The position numbers were made by a program, and so were the translations under genes. Shown piece by piece: positions 1 to 7,656 of a stretch of DNA of 9,874 bases; position 1 is the stretch's first letter, and each line of letters begins with the position of its first letter. Under the pieces are notes generated by a model. That model did no database searches, had not been told where the DNA came from, and saw nothing but the letters and a program-made list of their open reading frames with translations. The stretch is from Marinosulfonomonas sp. (GTDB lineage Bacteria; Pseudomonadota; Alphaproteobacteria; Rhodobacterales; Rhodobacteraceae): NCBI GenBank assembly GCA_026989405.1, contig JALSJL010000451.1:1-9874 (forward strand), written 5' to 3'.

Positions 1-1389
1 ATCGTTGTGCTCGATATGACGATATGGCTTGTAGCCGGCATCGTCGCGCGCCTGGCTGTATACAGTCAGGTGGTCGGTTTCGGCATCCCAGTTGTTGCCC
101 GGGATGGCGCTGTGATTGCTGCGCACGGCGTAAAACGGTGACATGCCGTCGCGATACTGGTCTTCGACCCAGATCTTGGACGTGTTCTTGCCATCGGTCA
201 TCAGCACGACAACCTTCTTGCTGCGCGGCCGGGTGTAGGAAAACGGCCGGCCGATGAATGCCGTCGAAATCAGGCCATAGTTGTTGGCCAGATTGGTGAC
301 AGCCGGCGCGAATTCCGGTGCCAGGAAGGCGGCGCCCCATTTCATGGCAAGGTCGATCGACGTGTTGCCGTTGGCATACAGCTTGTCGATCTCGTTCTCG
401 AGATCCTGATAGTCGTTCTCGTAAAGATGAACGGCCCGGTCACTGTAGGGTTGCCCGGTCCAGGGGTTTGTGCCGGTATTGGGCTGGCACTCGCGGATCT
501 GGTCCCGCGCGCCTTTTTGGGAATTGCCGCCATATCCGGTCCAGAAATCAAGCTGTGTCGAGCGTTTCACGTTCGGGGTCGGATCGGGCAATGCCAGCGG
601 ATCGGCCACCTGAGGGTCAAGCTCGACGGGAATGACGTTGTAGTCGGCTGCATCCATATCGACGCAGCTGGAATTCGTGTGTTCCTGGGTGACGTTGAAC
701 TGTTCGATGATGTCTTCGCCAAGCATCACCTGGTGGTTGTAGGGCACCATCGAGATGGAAACGGTGTCTTCTTCCACGACGCAATTGTTGTCGAACGGCT
801 GTTCGGCATCCGGGTCGCACTGCATCAGATAGACGAATTCCTTTGCCGCAGCTTTCAGCACGTTGATCTTCGTGCCCCCGCTCGCGGCGCTTGCCGCCAT
901 CGAACCGGATACGTCGACAACCAGTGAAATCTCGACATCTGTCAGGCTTTCTTCAGCCTGTCCGCCCGCCGGAGCGTGCAGGGAATAGACGCCCAGCATG
1001 TTCATGAAATAGGAATTGACCGCCATTTCGGCAGATGCGTTGACCATTTTGGAGGTCGGCGTCTCGACGACGTTGATGCCGGTCACGAACTGCCCCAGCC
1101 CGGCCTTGTCGAAATAGTCCTGCACGACCTCTTCCGAATTCAGCGTCTGCTCAAGGCTGGCGCCCGCAAGAACCGCCCGGTCAAGCGTTGCCTGCAACCT
1201 GGCGCGGTGGGTTTCCGAGCGCATCAGATCAACGGACATCCCGGCAATCATGAGCATCATGATCAGCAAGAACAGCGAGAAAATGATCAGGGATCCGTCT
1301 TCGTCGCGCCAGAATTGCCGGTTTGCCGCGGCGCGCCGCGCCCCGGTTTGAATATCGGTCTTGGTTTTCGTCACTATTCTTGCAGACAT
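1..1389 (-). CDS. TadG-like Tad/Flp pilus assembly protein with vWA domain (partial, C-terminus off left edge)
   Basis: This is an open frame of 463 codons from ATG at 1389-1387 down to the window edge, with no stop seen, so the C-terminus is missing. A short cytoplasmic N-terminus (residues 1-32) contains RDEDGS, followed by one strongly hydrophobic segment (about 33-51) and a long exported region. This arrangement is typical of TadE/TadG proteins of the tight-adherence (Flp pilus) system. A von Willebrand A domain begins near residue 150. Its MIDAS motif is visible as VVDVSGSM (D159, S161, S163), with the downstream threonine probably T343 in GNTS and the late aspartate D399 in VLMTDG. Four cysteines between the MIDAS and the edge (C191, C203, C242, C301) could form disulfides in the periplasm. 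The start is supported by an AGGTG Shine-Dalgarno-like stretch just upstream on the minus strand. The gene is transcribed away from gdhA. The family role is Flp pilus assembly or surface adhesion, but the exact function of vWA-containing TadG is not settled. No other tad gene is visible in the window. Confidence 0.85.
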   Translation of the reverse strand, partial: MSARIVTKTKTDIQTGARRAAANRQFWRDEDGSLIIFSLFLLIMMLMIAGMSVDLMRSETHRARLQATLDRAVLAGASLEQTLNSEEVVQDYFDKAGLGQFVTGINVVETPTSKMVNASAEMAVNSYFMNMLGVYSLHAPAGGQAEESLTDVEISLVVDVSGSMAASAASGGTKINVLKAAAKEFVYLMQCDPDAEQPFDNNCVVEEDTVSISMVPYNHQVMLGEDIIEQFNVTQEHTNSSCVDMDAADYNVIPVELDPQVADPLALPDPTPNVKRSTQLDFWTGYGGNSQKGARDQIRECQPNTGTNPWTGQPYSDRAVHLYENDYQDLENEIDKLYANGNTSIDLAMKWGAAFLAPEFAPAVTNLANNYGLISTAFIGRPFSYTRPRSKKVVVLMTDGKNTSKIWVEDQYRDGMSPFYAVRSNHSAIPGNNWDAETDHLTVYSQARDDAGYKPYRHIEHND

Positions 1390-1417
1390 CTCACACCTAT
1401 GAAGTTGGCCAGATATC

Positions 1418-1430
1418 GCGCAAAATGCGC
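1418..1430. repeat. Small inverted repeat in tadG leader (GCGCA-N3-TGCGC)
   Basis: Arms of 5 bp are separated by AAA (TTT on the minus strand). It lies 29-41 bp upstream of the tadG-like start codon, in its likely 5' untranslated region, so it could form a small RNA hairpin or a protein site. The perfect arms are seen directly; any function is inference. Confidence 0.3.
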
Positions 1431-1462
1431 AAGGGCAGCCTGACTCAAAATTCAACAGACTA

Positions 1463-1488
1463 TTTCAACTGAAACTATGGCAATAGTT
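1463..1488. promoter_or_regulatory. Pair of abutting inverted repeats, possible operator
   Basis: Two perfect inverted repeats overlap by two bases. TTTCA-AC-TGAAA occupies 1463-1474 and AACTAT-GGCA-ATAGTT occupies 1473-1488. They sit about 75-100 bp upstream of the tadG-like start in the most AT-rich part of the divergent gap. This is a plausible position for a transcription factor site controlling one or both promoters. I do not recognise the sequence as the box of a known regulator, so the role is inferred only from symmetry and position. Confidence 0.3.
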
Positions 1489-1683
1489 GGGCGAAATACG
1501 TTCATATGGGCGTGGTTGGCCTGCATGGAATTCAATGGCTGCATTTGGAAGGCAGTGTTTCCTTGCTGTCGACAAAGGGTGGCGCAACCACCTGCCGCAT
1601 GGTCGGCTGTCGCGAAAATACATCTTGGATTAATACAAATTCTGCTTTTCTGTCGGTGAATGGCCAGTGATTCGCCCTGTGGC

Positions 1684-1690
1684 AGAAGGA
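1684..1690 (+). promoter_or_regulatory. Ribosome-binding site of gdhA
   Basis: AGAAGGA ends 7 bases before the ATG at 1698. It is a clear Shine-Dalgarno sequence and supports that start; the next in-frame ATG (1744) has no comparable signal. Confidence 0.7.
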
Positions 1691-1697
1691 AATTGTC

Positions 1698-3128
1698 ATG
1701 TCATCGCATAAAGAACCAAGTTTTCGTCAATCGGTTGATCTCATGTTCAACCGTGCAGTCGCACTGATGGACCTGCCGCCGGGGCTGGAAGAAAAGATCC
1801 GGGTCTGCAATGCGACCTATACGGTCCGGTTCGGGGTCAGGCTCAGGGGACATATAAAGACCTTCGTTGGCTACCGGTCGGTGCATTCCGAACATATGGA
1901 GCCGGTCAAGGGCGGCATTCGGTATTCTCTGGGGGTGAATCAGGATGAGGTCGAGGCGCTCGCGGCGCTGATGACCTACAAATGCGCCCTGGTCGAGGCC
2001 CCGTTCGGTGGCTCCAAGGGCGGGTTGTGCATCGATCCGCGCGAATATGACGAGCACGAGCTGGAACAGATCACCCGCCGGTTCGCCTATGAACTGGCCA
2101 AGCGCGACCTGATCAATCCCAGCCAGAATGTGCCGGCCCCCGACATGGGCACCGGCGAGCGGGAAATGGCGTGGATCGCGGATCAGTATGCGCGCATGAA
2201 CACAACCGATATCAACGCGCGCGCCTGCGTCACCGGCAAGCCCATTGGCGCCGGCGGGATCGCCGGGCGGGTCGAGGCAACAGGGCGGGGTGTCCAATAC
2301 GCCCTGCGCGAATTTTTCCGCCATCCCGAGGGGGTGAAGAAGGCGGGCCTCACGGGCAAGCTGGACGGCAAGCGGGTGATCGTCCAGGGTCTCGGCAACG
2401 TGGGCTATCACGCCGCCAAGTTCCTTTCGGAGGAGGATGGCGCGAAGATCACCGGGATCATTGAGCGTGACGGCGCATTGCTCGACGACAACGGGATCGA
2501 TGTCGAGGCGGTTCATCAATGGATCGTCAAGCACGGCGGGCTGACCGGCTACCCGGATGCATTGCATGTCGCTGAAGGCGCGGAAGTGTTGCAAAACGAA
2601 TGTGACATCCTCATCCCCGCGGCCCTGGAAGGTGTGATCAACATGGCAAATGCCGCCGGGATCAAGGCCGCGATGATTATCGAGGCGGCAAATGGTCCGG
2701 TGACCGCGGGTGCCGATGATATCCTGCGCGAAAAGGGCGTGGTGATCATCCCGGACCTTTATGCCAATGCCGGCGGTGTCACGGTGTCCTATTTCGAATG
2801 GGTCAAGAACCTCAGCCACATTCGGTTCGGCCGCCTGCAGCGCCGCCAGGAAGAGGCGCGCCACCAGCTCGTGGTGGATGAGCTTGAACGGCTCGACAAG
2901 TATCTGGGGGACGCCTGGACCATGACGCCGGATTTCAAAGAGAAGTATTTGCGTGGCGCGGATGAACTGGAACTGGTCCGCTCGGGGCTGGACGACACGA
3001 TGCGCGAGGCTTACCAGTCGATGCACGAGGTCTGGCATTCGCGCGAAGACGTGCCGGATCTGCGCATGGCGGGGTATCTGGTGGCAATTGATCGCGTGGC
3101 CCGCAGTTATCGGGCCAAGGGGCTCTGA
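1698..3128 (+). CDS. gdhA: Glutamate dehydrogenase (Glu/Leu/Phe/Val dehydrogenase family) with antenna-like insertion
   Basis: This complete 476-residue cytoplasmic enzyme should catalyse reversible oxidative deamination of glutamate to 2-oxoglutarate and ammonia. The N-terminal substrate domain carries the family lysines: K71 in PVKGGIR, K95 in MTYKCAL, and catalytic K107 in GGSKGGL. The catalytic aspartate is D149 in PAPDMGT. The Rossmann domain has GLGNVG at 231-236, and the acidic E256 after the second strand is compatible with NAD+ use. NAGGVTVSYFEW (357-368) contains S364, expected to contact the substrate side chain. Between EWVKNL and SGLDDTM (about 372-430) the chain carries roughly 45 residues more than simple bacterial or archaeal hexameric GDHs. 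It resembles the animal mitochondrial enzyme in NLSHIRFGRL and in the ELVRSGLDDTM stretch. The start is set by a good ribosome-binding site. The gene lies 66 bp upstream of the sarcosine-oxidase-like genes on the same strand, so co-transcription is possible. Glutamate rather than leucine or phenylalanine specificity is inferred from recalled resemblance to animal GDH. Confidence 0.92.
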   Translation: MSSHKEPSFRQSVDLMFNRAVALMDLPPGLEEKIRVCNATYTVRFGVRLRGHIKTFVGYRSVHSEHMEPVKGGIRYSLGVNQDEVEALAALMTYKCALVEAPFGGSKGGLCIDPREYDEHELEQITRRFAYELAKRDLINPSQNVPAPDMGTGEREMAWIADQYARMNTTDINARACVTGKPIGAGGIAGRVEATGRGVQYALREFFRHPEGVKKAGLTGKLDGKRVIVQGLGNVGYHAAKFLSEEDGAKITGIIERDGALLDDNGIDVEAVHQWIVKHGGLTGYPDALHVAEGAEVLQNECDILIPAALEGVINMANAAGIKAAMIIEAANGPVTAGADDILREKGVVIIPDLYANAGGVTVSYFEWVKNLSHIRFGRLQRRQEEARHQLVVDELERLDKYLGDAWTMTPDFKEKYLRGADELELVRSGLDDTMREAYQSMHEVWHSREDVPDLRMAGYLVAIDRVARSYRAKGL

Positions 3129-3133
3129 GGCCG

Positions 3134-3156
3134 GCTCGCCCCCGGCGCGGGCGGGC
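3134..3156 (+). other. GC-rich stem-loop in the gdhA-soxB gap
   Basis: Six bases after the gdhA stop, GCTCGCCC (3134-3141) can pair with GGGCGGGC (3149-3156). This gives an 8-bp stem with one G-U pair and a 7-base loop. A weaker 5-bp hairpin follows (3159-3163 with 3172-3176). No T-run follows either, so this is not a classical intrinsic terminator. It could stabilise the gdhA message or allow partial termination, giving gdhA and the downstream genes different expression levels. The pairing is read from sequence; the function is inferred. Confidence 0.35.
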
Positions 3157-3194
3157 AATCTGCCTGTGGGTGCAGAGCACAATGGGGGGAAGAG

Positions 3195-4445
3195 ATGCGA
3201 TATTCGGGCTTCAAGGTGCTGGTGCAGGGCCTGACCGGCAACCGCGGATGGGCGCCCGTATGGCGCACGCCTGATCCCCGACCCGCGTATGACATCGTTA
3301 TCATTGGCGGCGGCGGGCACGGCCTTTCCACTGCCTTCTACCTGGCGAAAACCCACGGGCTGCGCAATATTGCCGTGCTGGAAAAGGGATACCTGGGCGG
3401 CGGCAACATCGGGCGCAACACCACCATCGTGCGGGCCGATTACAGCCTGCCGGGAAACTCGGAATTCTATTCGCATTCGTTGAAACTGTGGGAAGGGCTT
3501 GAGCGTGAGCTGAATTTCAACGTGATGCACTCGCAGCGCGGCGTGATCCGGCTTTTCCATTCCGACGGTCAGCGCGATCACTATGTCTTCGCCGGGAACG
3601 CCATTGCCAACCGCGGCGACGGCGCCGAATTACTGGATCAGGATGGCCTGCGCAGGCTGGTGCCCTATCTGGACTATGACAACGCGCGCTTTCCGATCCT
3701 GGGCGGGCTCTTGCATCGGCGCGGCGGGACCGCGCGCCACGATGCGGTCGCCTGGGGTTATGCGCGCGGCGCCGATGGCCTGGGGGTCGATCTTGTGCAG
3801 AATTGCGAAGTGACGGGCATTGATATCCGCAACGGAGCCGTTACAGGCGTGCAGACCGGTCGCGGCCCGATCCGTGCCAGGAAGGTCGCAATCGTCGTTG
3901 CCGGCCGCTCAAGCCAGGTGGCTGCGATGGCCGGGCTGCGCCTGCCGATCGAAAGCCACGTGTTGCAGGCGTTTGTGACCGAGGGTCTCAAACCCGTGGT
4001 CAACCATGTCATCAGTTTCGGGATGGGCCATTTCTACATCAGCCAGTCCGACAAGGGCGGGCTGGTATTCGGCGGCGATCTCGACTTCTATGCCTCCTAT
4101 GCCCAGCGCGGAAACCTTGCGCGCCAGGAGCAGGTGATGGAAGCCGCAATGACGCTGATGCCGATGATCGGAAAGGCGCGCGTGTTGCGAAGCTGGGGCG
4201 GGATCATGGACATGACACCGGACGGTTCACCGATCATTGACAAGACCCCGGTGGACGGGCTTTTTCTCAATGCCGGCTGGTGTTACGGCGGGTTCAAGGC
4301 CGTGCCGGCGTCGGGCGAGGCTTTCGCGCATCTGATTGCGACGGGCCGTCCGCATCCGGTGGCCAGGCGCTTTCGGCTGGATCGGTTCCGTTCCGGCCAC
4401 CTGATCGATGAAGAAGGCGCAGGCAGCCAACACAACCTGCACTGA
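3195..4445 (+). CDS. soxB: Sarcosine oxidase beta subunit-like flavoprotein (possible N-methylglutamate dehydrogenase subunit)
   Basis: A 416-residue DAO-fold FAD-dependent oxidoreductase, the usual length for the beta subunit of heterotetrameric sarcosine oxidase, which oxidises the N-methyl amino acid. The dinucleotide-binding motif is IIGGGGHG (36-43), followed by the typical LEKGYLGGGNIGRNTT (62-77). H182 in GGTARHDAVAWGYAR aligns with the histidine that covalently binds FMN in Corynebacterium TSOX (alignment from memory). The C-terminal FAD-contact block is WGGIMDMTPDGSPIIDKTP (334-352) followed by NAGWCYGGFKAVPASG. GGGGGGA precedes the ATG by 4 bases. The stop is 17 bp from the delta gene. 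Several blocks (VRADYSLPGNSEFY, GHFYISQSDKGGLVFGGD, GWCYGGFK, C-terminal NLH) differ from the classical Rhodobacteraceae SoxB I recall. The substrate may therefore be N-methylglutamate (MgdA) or another N-methyl amino acid. The family call is firm; the substrate is not. Confidence 0.85.
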   Translation: MRYSGFKVLVQGLTGNRGWAPVWRTPDPRPAYDIVIIGGGGHGLSTAFYLAKTHGLRNIAVLEKGYLGGGNIGRNTTIVRADYSLPGNSEFYSHSLKLWEGLERELNFNVMHSQRGVIRLFHSDGQRDHYVFAGNAIANRGDGAELLDQDGLRRLVPYLDYDNARFPILGGLLHRRGGTARHDAVAWGYARGADGLGVDLVQNCEVTGIDIRNGAVTGVQTGRGPIRARKVAIVVAGRSSQVAAMAGLRLPIESHVLQAFVTEGLKPVVNHVISFGMGHFYISQSDKGGLVFGGDLDFYASYAQRGNLARQEQVMEAAMTLMPMIGKARVLRSWGGIMDMTPDGSPIIDKTPVDGLFLNAGWCYGGFKAVPASGEAFAHLIATGRPHPVARRFRLDRFRSGHLIDEEGAGSQHNLH

Positions 4446-4462
4446 GAAAACGGGGGGACGAC

Positions 4463-4729
4463 ATGCGGATCAAATGCCCTCTTTGTGGCGAGCGTGACCT
4501 GAGGGAATTCACCTATCGCGGCGCAGCCCTGCCACGCCCCGCACCCGATGCGCCGGACGAGGCATGGGACGCCTATCTGCACTTGCGCGACAACCCGGCA
4601 GGGCCCACGCGCGATCTGTGGCACCACCGGGCCGGCTGTTCGGCATGGCTGGTTGTGCGGCGCGACACGGCGACCCATGAAATTTTTGGCGTCGAACTGG
4701 CCACGCGTTCGCGGGCAGTGCGGGCATGA
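4463..4729 (+). CDS. soxD: Sarcosine oxidase delta subunit-like small zinc protein
   Basis: This is an 88-residue protein of the SoxD family, the small zinc-binding subunit that helps assemble the heterotetramer. The likely zinc ligands are C5 and C8 in the N-terminal CPLC, with H55 and C59 in HHRAGC. This matches the three-Cys, one-His site of the Corynebacterium enzyme in spacing. The order beta-delta-alpha-gamma is the standard operon order, which supports the call independently of sequence. A GGGGGGA stretch at 4452-4458 lies 4 bases before the ATG. The last codon and stop overlap the alpha-subunit start (ATGA at 4726-4729), which indicates translational coupling. The C-terminal half (DLWHHRAGCSAWLVVRRD) seems closer to the second, non-classical SoxD-like group than to the longer classical SoxD. 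That impression is from memory only. Confidence 0.85.
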   Translation: MRIKCPLCGERDLREFTYRGAALPRPAPDAPDEAWDAYLHLRDNPAGPTRDLWHHRAGCSAWLVVRRDTATHEIFGVELATRSRAVRA

Positions 4730-7656
4730 GGGTTGACGGCAGGGGGCTGGTCGACAGAACCCGCCCGGTGCGGTTTTCTTTTGATGGTCGTTTTTACGAG
4801 GGTTATCAGGGCGACACGCTGGCTTCGGCGCTTTTGGCCAACGGCGTCCGTCTGTTTGGACGCTCGTTCAAGTATCATCGGCCCCGTGGCGTGTTCACGG
4901 CTGGCTCGGAAGAACCCAATGCGCTGGTCACCGTCGGGCGCGGCGCCGAGCAGACACCGAATATCCGCGCCACCGTGCAGGAAATTTTCGCGGGCCTGGA
5001 GGCGCGCAGCCAGAACCGCTGGCCGAGCCTGAAATACGACCTGCTGGCTGCAAACGATGTGTTGTCGCCGTTTCTGTCGGCCGGGTTCTACTACAAGACC
5101 TTCATGTGGCCGCGATCTTTCTGGGAAAAGCTGTATGAACCGCTGATCCGGCGCGCCGCCGGTCTGGGTGCGCTTTCGGGGGCGCCCGATCGCGGGGTAT
5201 ATGACACCGCCTGGGCGAATTGCGATGTGCTGGTGGTCGGGGCCGGCCCGGCCGGGTTGAGCGCGGCCCTGACGGCCGCCCGGTCGGGTCTGGATGTCCT
5301 GCTGGTTGATGAAAACCCGGCCCCGGGCGGTCGGCTGACCGGCGAAGACGAATTGATCGACGGCGCTCCGGCAACCGATTGGGTGGCCGATGTCGCCGCA
5401 CAGCTTGCCGGCCTGAAAAACGTGCGCGTCATGTGCCGCACAACAGTGACCGGTGTCTTCGACCACGGCACGTTCAGCGCGTTGCAACGCAGCGCAACGC
5501 ATGTGCCCGACCCGGGAGATGCTCCGCTTGAAGTGTTCTGGCGGATCGTGGCAAAGGCCTGCGTTCTGTGCACCGGCGCCCTTGAACGGCCAATCGCATT
5601 TCCGGGAAATGACCGGCCAGGGGTGATGCTGGCCGGCGCAGTGCGCCGCTATCTGCACCAATATGGCGTGGCCGCCGGCACGCGTGTCGCGGTTTTCACC
5701 AACAGCGATGATGGCCGGAAAACTGCCGATGATCTGCGGGCAGCGGGCGTGGATGTGGTTGCGCTGGTTGAAACGCGCGCCGGCGTCAAGCCCGGCCCGG
5801 ACCATCCGACGTTCGTCGGCAGCACGGTCACGGCGACCCGGGGGCGGCTTGGGCTGCGTGAAATACGGGTTGAGGGGGCAGGCGGTTCCCAATGGATCAA
5901 GGCCGATTGTCTTGCCGTGTCCGGCGGCTGGAACCCGACCCTTCACCTGGCCAGTCACACGGGCGCGCGCCCGGTCTGGAATGCGGCCATCGCGTCTTTC
6001 GTCCCGTCGCCGGGCGCGTTGCTCGGATTTGAGGTCGCCGGGGCTGCGGCCGGCGTATTTTCAACAAAAGGCGCCATAAAATCAGGGCGCTACCGGGCAA
6101 AGCTGATCCTTGAAGGGCTGGGCGCGAAGGTGCCGCGACAAGGCAGCGTCGAGGCGGATGACACCCCGCCCTCGGCGGTTGCATTCTGGCAGGTTCCCGC
6201 CAAGGGGCGGGCCTGGATCGATCTGCAAAACGATGTGACCGTGAAAGACGTTGAACTGGCCGCGCGTGAAAACTACGCATCGGCCGAGCACATGAAACGC
6301 TACACGACTCTGGGCATGGCGCCGGACCAGGGGAAAAGCTCGAATGTGCTGGCGATGGCGGTGCTTGCCGCGCAAACCGGCCGGTCGATCGCGCAAACCG
6401 GCACGACAACCTTTCGCCCGCCCTACAGCCCGGTCGCAATTGGCGCGATGGGTGCGAATGGCAAGGGCAGGCGGTTTGCGGCGGAACGCCTCACGCCCAG
6501 CCATCAGGCCGCGCTTGATCGGGGCGCGCCGATGGTTGAGGTGGGGCTGTGGTTGCGCCCGTCCTACTTCCCGCGCACCGGTGAGACAACGTGGCGCCAA
6601 AGCTGTGACCGCGAGGTGGCGATGGTGCGAAAGGCTGTCGGTGTCAGCGATGTCTCAACGCTCGGAAAGATCGAGGTTCACGGCAAAAACGCCGCGCAAT
6701 TCCTTGATTTCGTTTACACAAACAAGATGTCCAGCCTGAAGGTCGGGCGCGCCAGATATGGTTTGATGCTGCGCGAAGACGGGTTTGTCATGGACGACGG
6801 CACCTGCGCGCGGATCGGGCGCGACAGATATGTCCTGACCACGACGACCGCTGCCGCAGGTGCGGTGATGGCCCATCTGGAATTTGTCCAGCAGGTGCTC
6901 CGGCCAGACTGGGACCTGCGCCTTTTGTCGGCCACCGACCATTGGGCGCAATTGGCGGTGACCGGCCCGGCTGCGCTTGAGACGGTCAACCACCTTCTGG
7001 ATCAGCCGATTTCGCGCGAGGAACTGCCCTTCATGGGGCACCGGCAAGCGCAAATCGGCGGAGTTGACGGGCGGATCTTTCGCATATCGTTCAGCGGAGA
7101 GCTGGGGTTTGAACTGGCAGTGCCGGCGCGTTTCGGAGACAGCCTGTTCAGGTTGGCGGTTGCCCATGCGGAAACACTTGGCGGGGGCGCCTACGGGATG
7201 GAAGCGCTGAATGTGCTGCGCCTGGAAAAGGGGTTTTTGACCCACGCCGAGATCAATGGCCGCGTCACGGCGGACGATCTGGGGCTTGGCCGCATGCTGT
7301 CACCGGACAAGGACTTTGTGGGCAAGCGCATGGCGACCCGTCCGGGGTTGGTGGCGGCCAGGCGTGAACAGCTTGTCGGGCTGCGACCGGTCGGTGCCGT
7401 CAAAGCGCTTTCAGCCGGGGCGCGGCTGTTCGAGCCGGGCGCCGGGATCTGCCACGAAAACATGCAGGGGGCGGTGACGAGCGCGGCGTTTTCACCGACG
7501 CTCGGCCATTTCATCGGGCTGGCCCTGTTGGAAGGCGGGCGCAACCGGATGGGTGAGACCATCCGGGTTCTTGAGCGTTTGCGCGGGCTGGATACCCTGT
7601 GCGAAGTTGTCAGCCCGGTATTTTTCGATCCGGACGGGGGGCGAATGCGTGGTTGA
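4726..7656 (+). CDS. soxA: Sarcosine oxidase alpha subunit-like protein
   Basis: A complete 976-residue protein of the normal size for the alpha subunit, which binds NAD+ and tetrahydrofolate and turns the released one-carbon unit into 5,10-methylene-THF. Domain order: an N-terminal 2Fe-2S-ferredoxin-like fold (about 8-70) that lacks cysteines, so it should hold no cluster; an FAD/NAD(P) disulfide-oxidoreductase-like domain with VVGAGPAGLSAA (G172, G174, G177) and a second-half CTGALERPIAFPGNDRPGVM; a linker domain with DLQNDVTVKDVELA and MKRYTTLGMAPDQGK (from 523); and a GcvT-type aminomethyltransferase domain from about 564 to the end. The GcvT domain includes VTGPAALE (745 onward) and SFSGELGFE (788-796), the equivalent of the folate-site TGxxGxxGFE of GcvT. 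The start overlaps the delta stop as ATGA, and the stop overlaps the gamma start by 8 bases. NMG dehydrogenase subunit MgdC has the same architecture, so the substrate is undecided. Confidence 0.9.
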   Translation: MRVDGRGLVDRTRPVRFSFDGRFYEGYQGDTLASALLANGVRLFGRSFKYHRPRGVFTAGSEEPNALVTVGRGAEQTPNIRATVQEIFAGLEARSQNRWPSLKYDLLAANDVLSPFLSAGFYYKTFMWPRSFWEKLYEPLIRRAAGLGALSGAPDRGVYDTAWANCDVLVVGAGPAGLSAALTAARSGLDVLLVDENPAPGGRLTGEDELIDGAPATDWVADVAAQLAGLKNVRVMCRTTVTGVFDHGTFSALQRSATHVPDPGDAPLEVFWRIVAKACVLCTGALERPIAFPGNDRPGVMLAGAVRRYLHQYGVAAGTRVAVFTNSDDGRKTADDLRAAGVDVVALVETRAGVKPGPDHPTFVGSTVTATRGRLGLREIRVEGAGGSQWIKADCLAVSGGWNPTLHLASHTGARPVWNAAIASFVPSPGALLGFEVAGAAAGVFSTKGAIKSGRYRAKLILEGLGAKVPRQGSVEADDTPPSAVAFWQVPAKGRAWIDLQNDVTVKDVELAARENYASAEHMKRYTTLGMAPDQGKSSNVLAMAVLAAQTGRSIAQTGTTTFRPPYSPVAIGAMGANGKGRRFAAERLTPSHQAALDRGAPMVEVGLWLRPSYFPRTGETTWRQSCDREVAMVRKAVGVSDVSTLGKIEVHGKNAAQFLDFVYTNKMSSLKVGRARYGLMLREDGFVMDDGTCARIGRDRYVLTTTTAAAGAVMAHLEFVQQVLRPDWDLRLLSATDHWAQLAVTGPAALETVNHLLDQPISREELPFMGHRQAQIGGVDGRIFRISFSGELGFELAVPARFGDSLFRLAVAHAETLGGGAYGMEALNVLRLEKGFLTHAEINGRVTADDLGLGRMLSPDKDFVGKRMATRPGLVAARREQLVGLRPVGAVKALSAGARLFEPGAGICHENMQGAVTSAAFSPTLGHFIGLALLEGGRNRMGETIRVLERLRGLDTLCEVVSPVFFDPDGGRMRG
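7636..7641 (+). promoter_or_regulatory. Ribosome-binding site that sets the soxG GTG start
   Basis: A run of six G ends 7 bases before GTG at 7649. This places the true gamma start 32 codons inside the longer open frame, which could otherwise be opened at GTG 7553 within soxA. The resulting 183-residue product fits the family length. Confidence 0.5.

Larger units (their letters stand above)
1390..1697. other. Divergent intergenic region between tadG-like gene and gdhA
   Basis: This 308-bp gap must hold the promoters of both divergent genes. It is visibly richer in A/T than the coding DNA around it, notably 1441-1500 and 1610-1660. I see three small inverted repeats on the tadG side, listed separately. 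On the gdhA side there is an AT-rich stretch at 1628-1640 containing TACAAAT, which could serve as a -10 element, but I find no convincing -35 hexamer at the right spacing. A 60-codon plus-strand frame at 1477-1659 has no ribosome-binding site and an odd Trp/Cys-rich composition, so I do not call it a gene. No terminator or tRNA is recognised. Confidence 0.6.

Noticed and set aside
427..1443. Plus-strand open frames of 166 and 155 codons (427-927 and 976-1443)
   Set aside because: They are antisense to the TadG-like gene, whose vWA MIDAS residues and membrane anchor mark the minus strand as the coding one.
1477..1659. 60-codon plus-strand frame in the gap before gdhA
   Set aside because: It has no ribosome-binding site, an unusual Trp/Cys-rich composition, and its start lies within an inverted repeat. 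It is more likely non-coding control DNA.
1701..3581. 626-codon open frame on the minus strand opposite gdhA and soxB
   Set aside because: It is antisense to two strongly recognisable genes, spans their gap, and shows no family motif or ribosome-binding site. Long antisense frames are expected in GC-rich DNA.
4750..4940. 2Fe-2S ferredoxin domain in the alpha subunit N-terminus
   Set aside because: The fold resembles the ferredoxin-like domain, but no cysteines are present there, so an iron-sulfur cluster is not expected. The lack is normal for sarcosine oxidase alpha subunits.
4573..5958. 461-codon minus-strand open frame opposite soxD and soxA
   Set aside because: The plus strand encodes clear SoxD and SoxA motifs across it. 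The antisense product has no recognisable domain.
7553..7648. Longer GTG-started form of soxG beginning inside soxA
   Set aside because: The extra 32 residues do not look like the family N-terminus, and a better-placed GTG with a G-rich ribosome-binding site lies at 7649.
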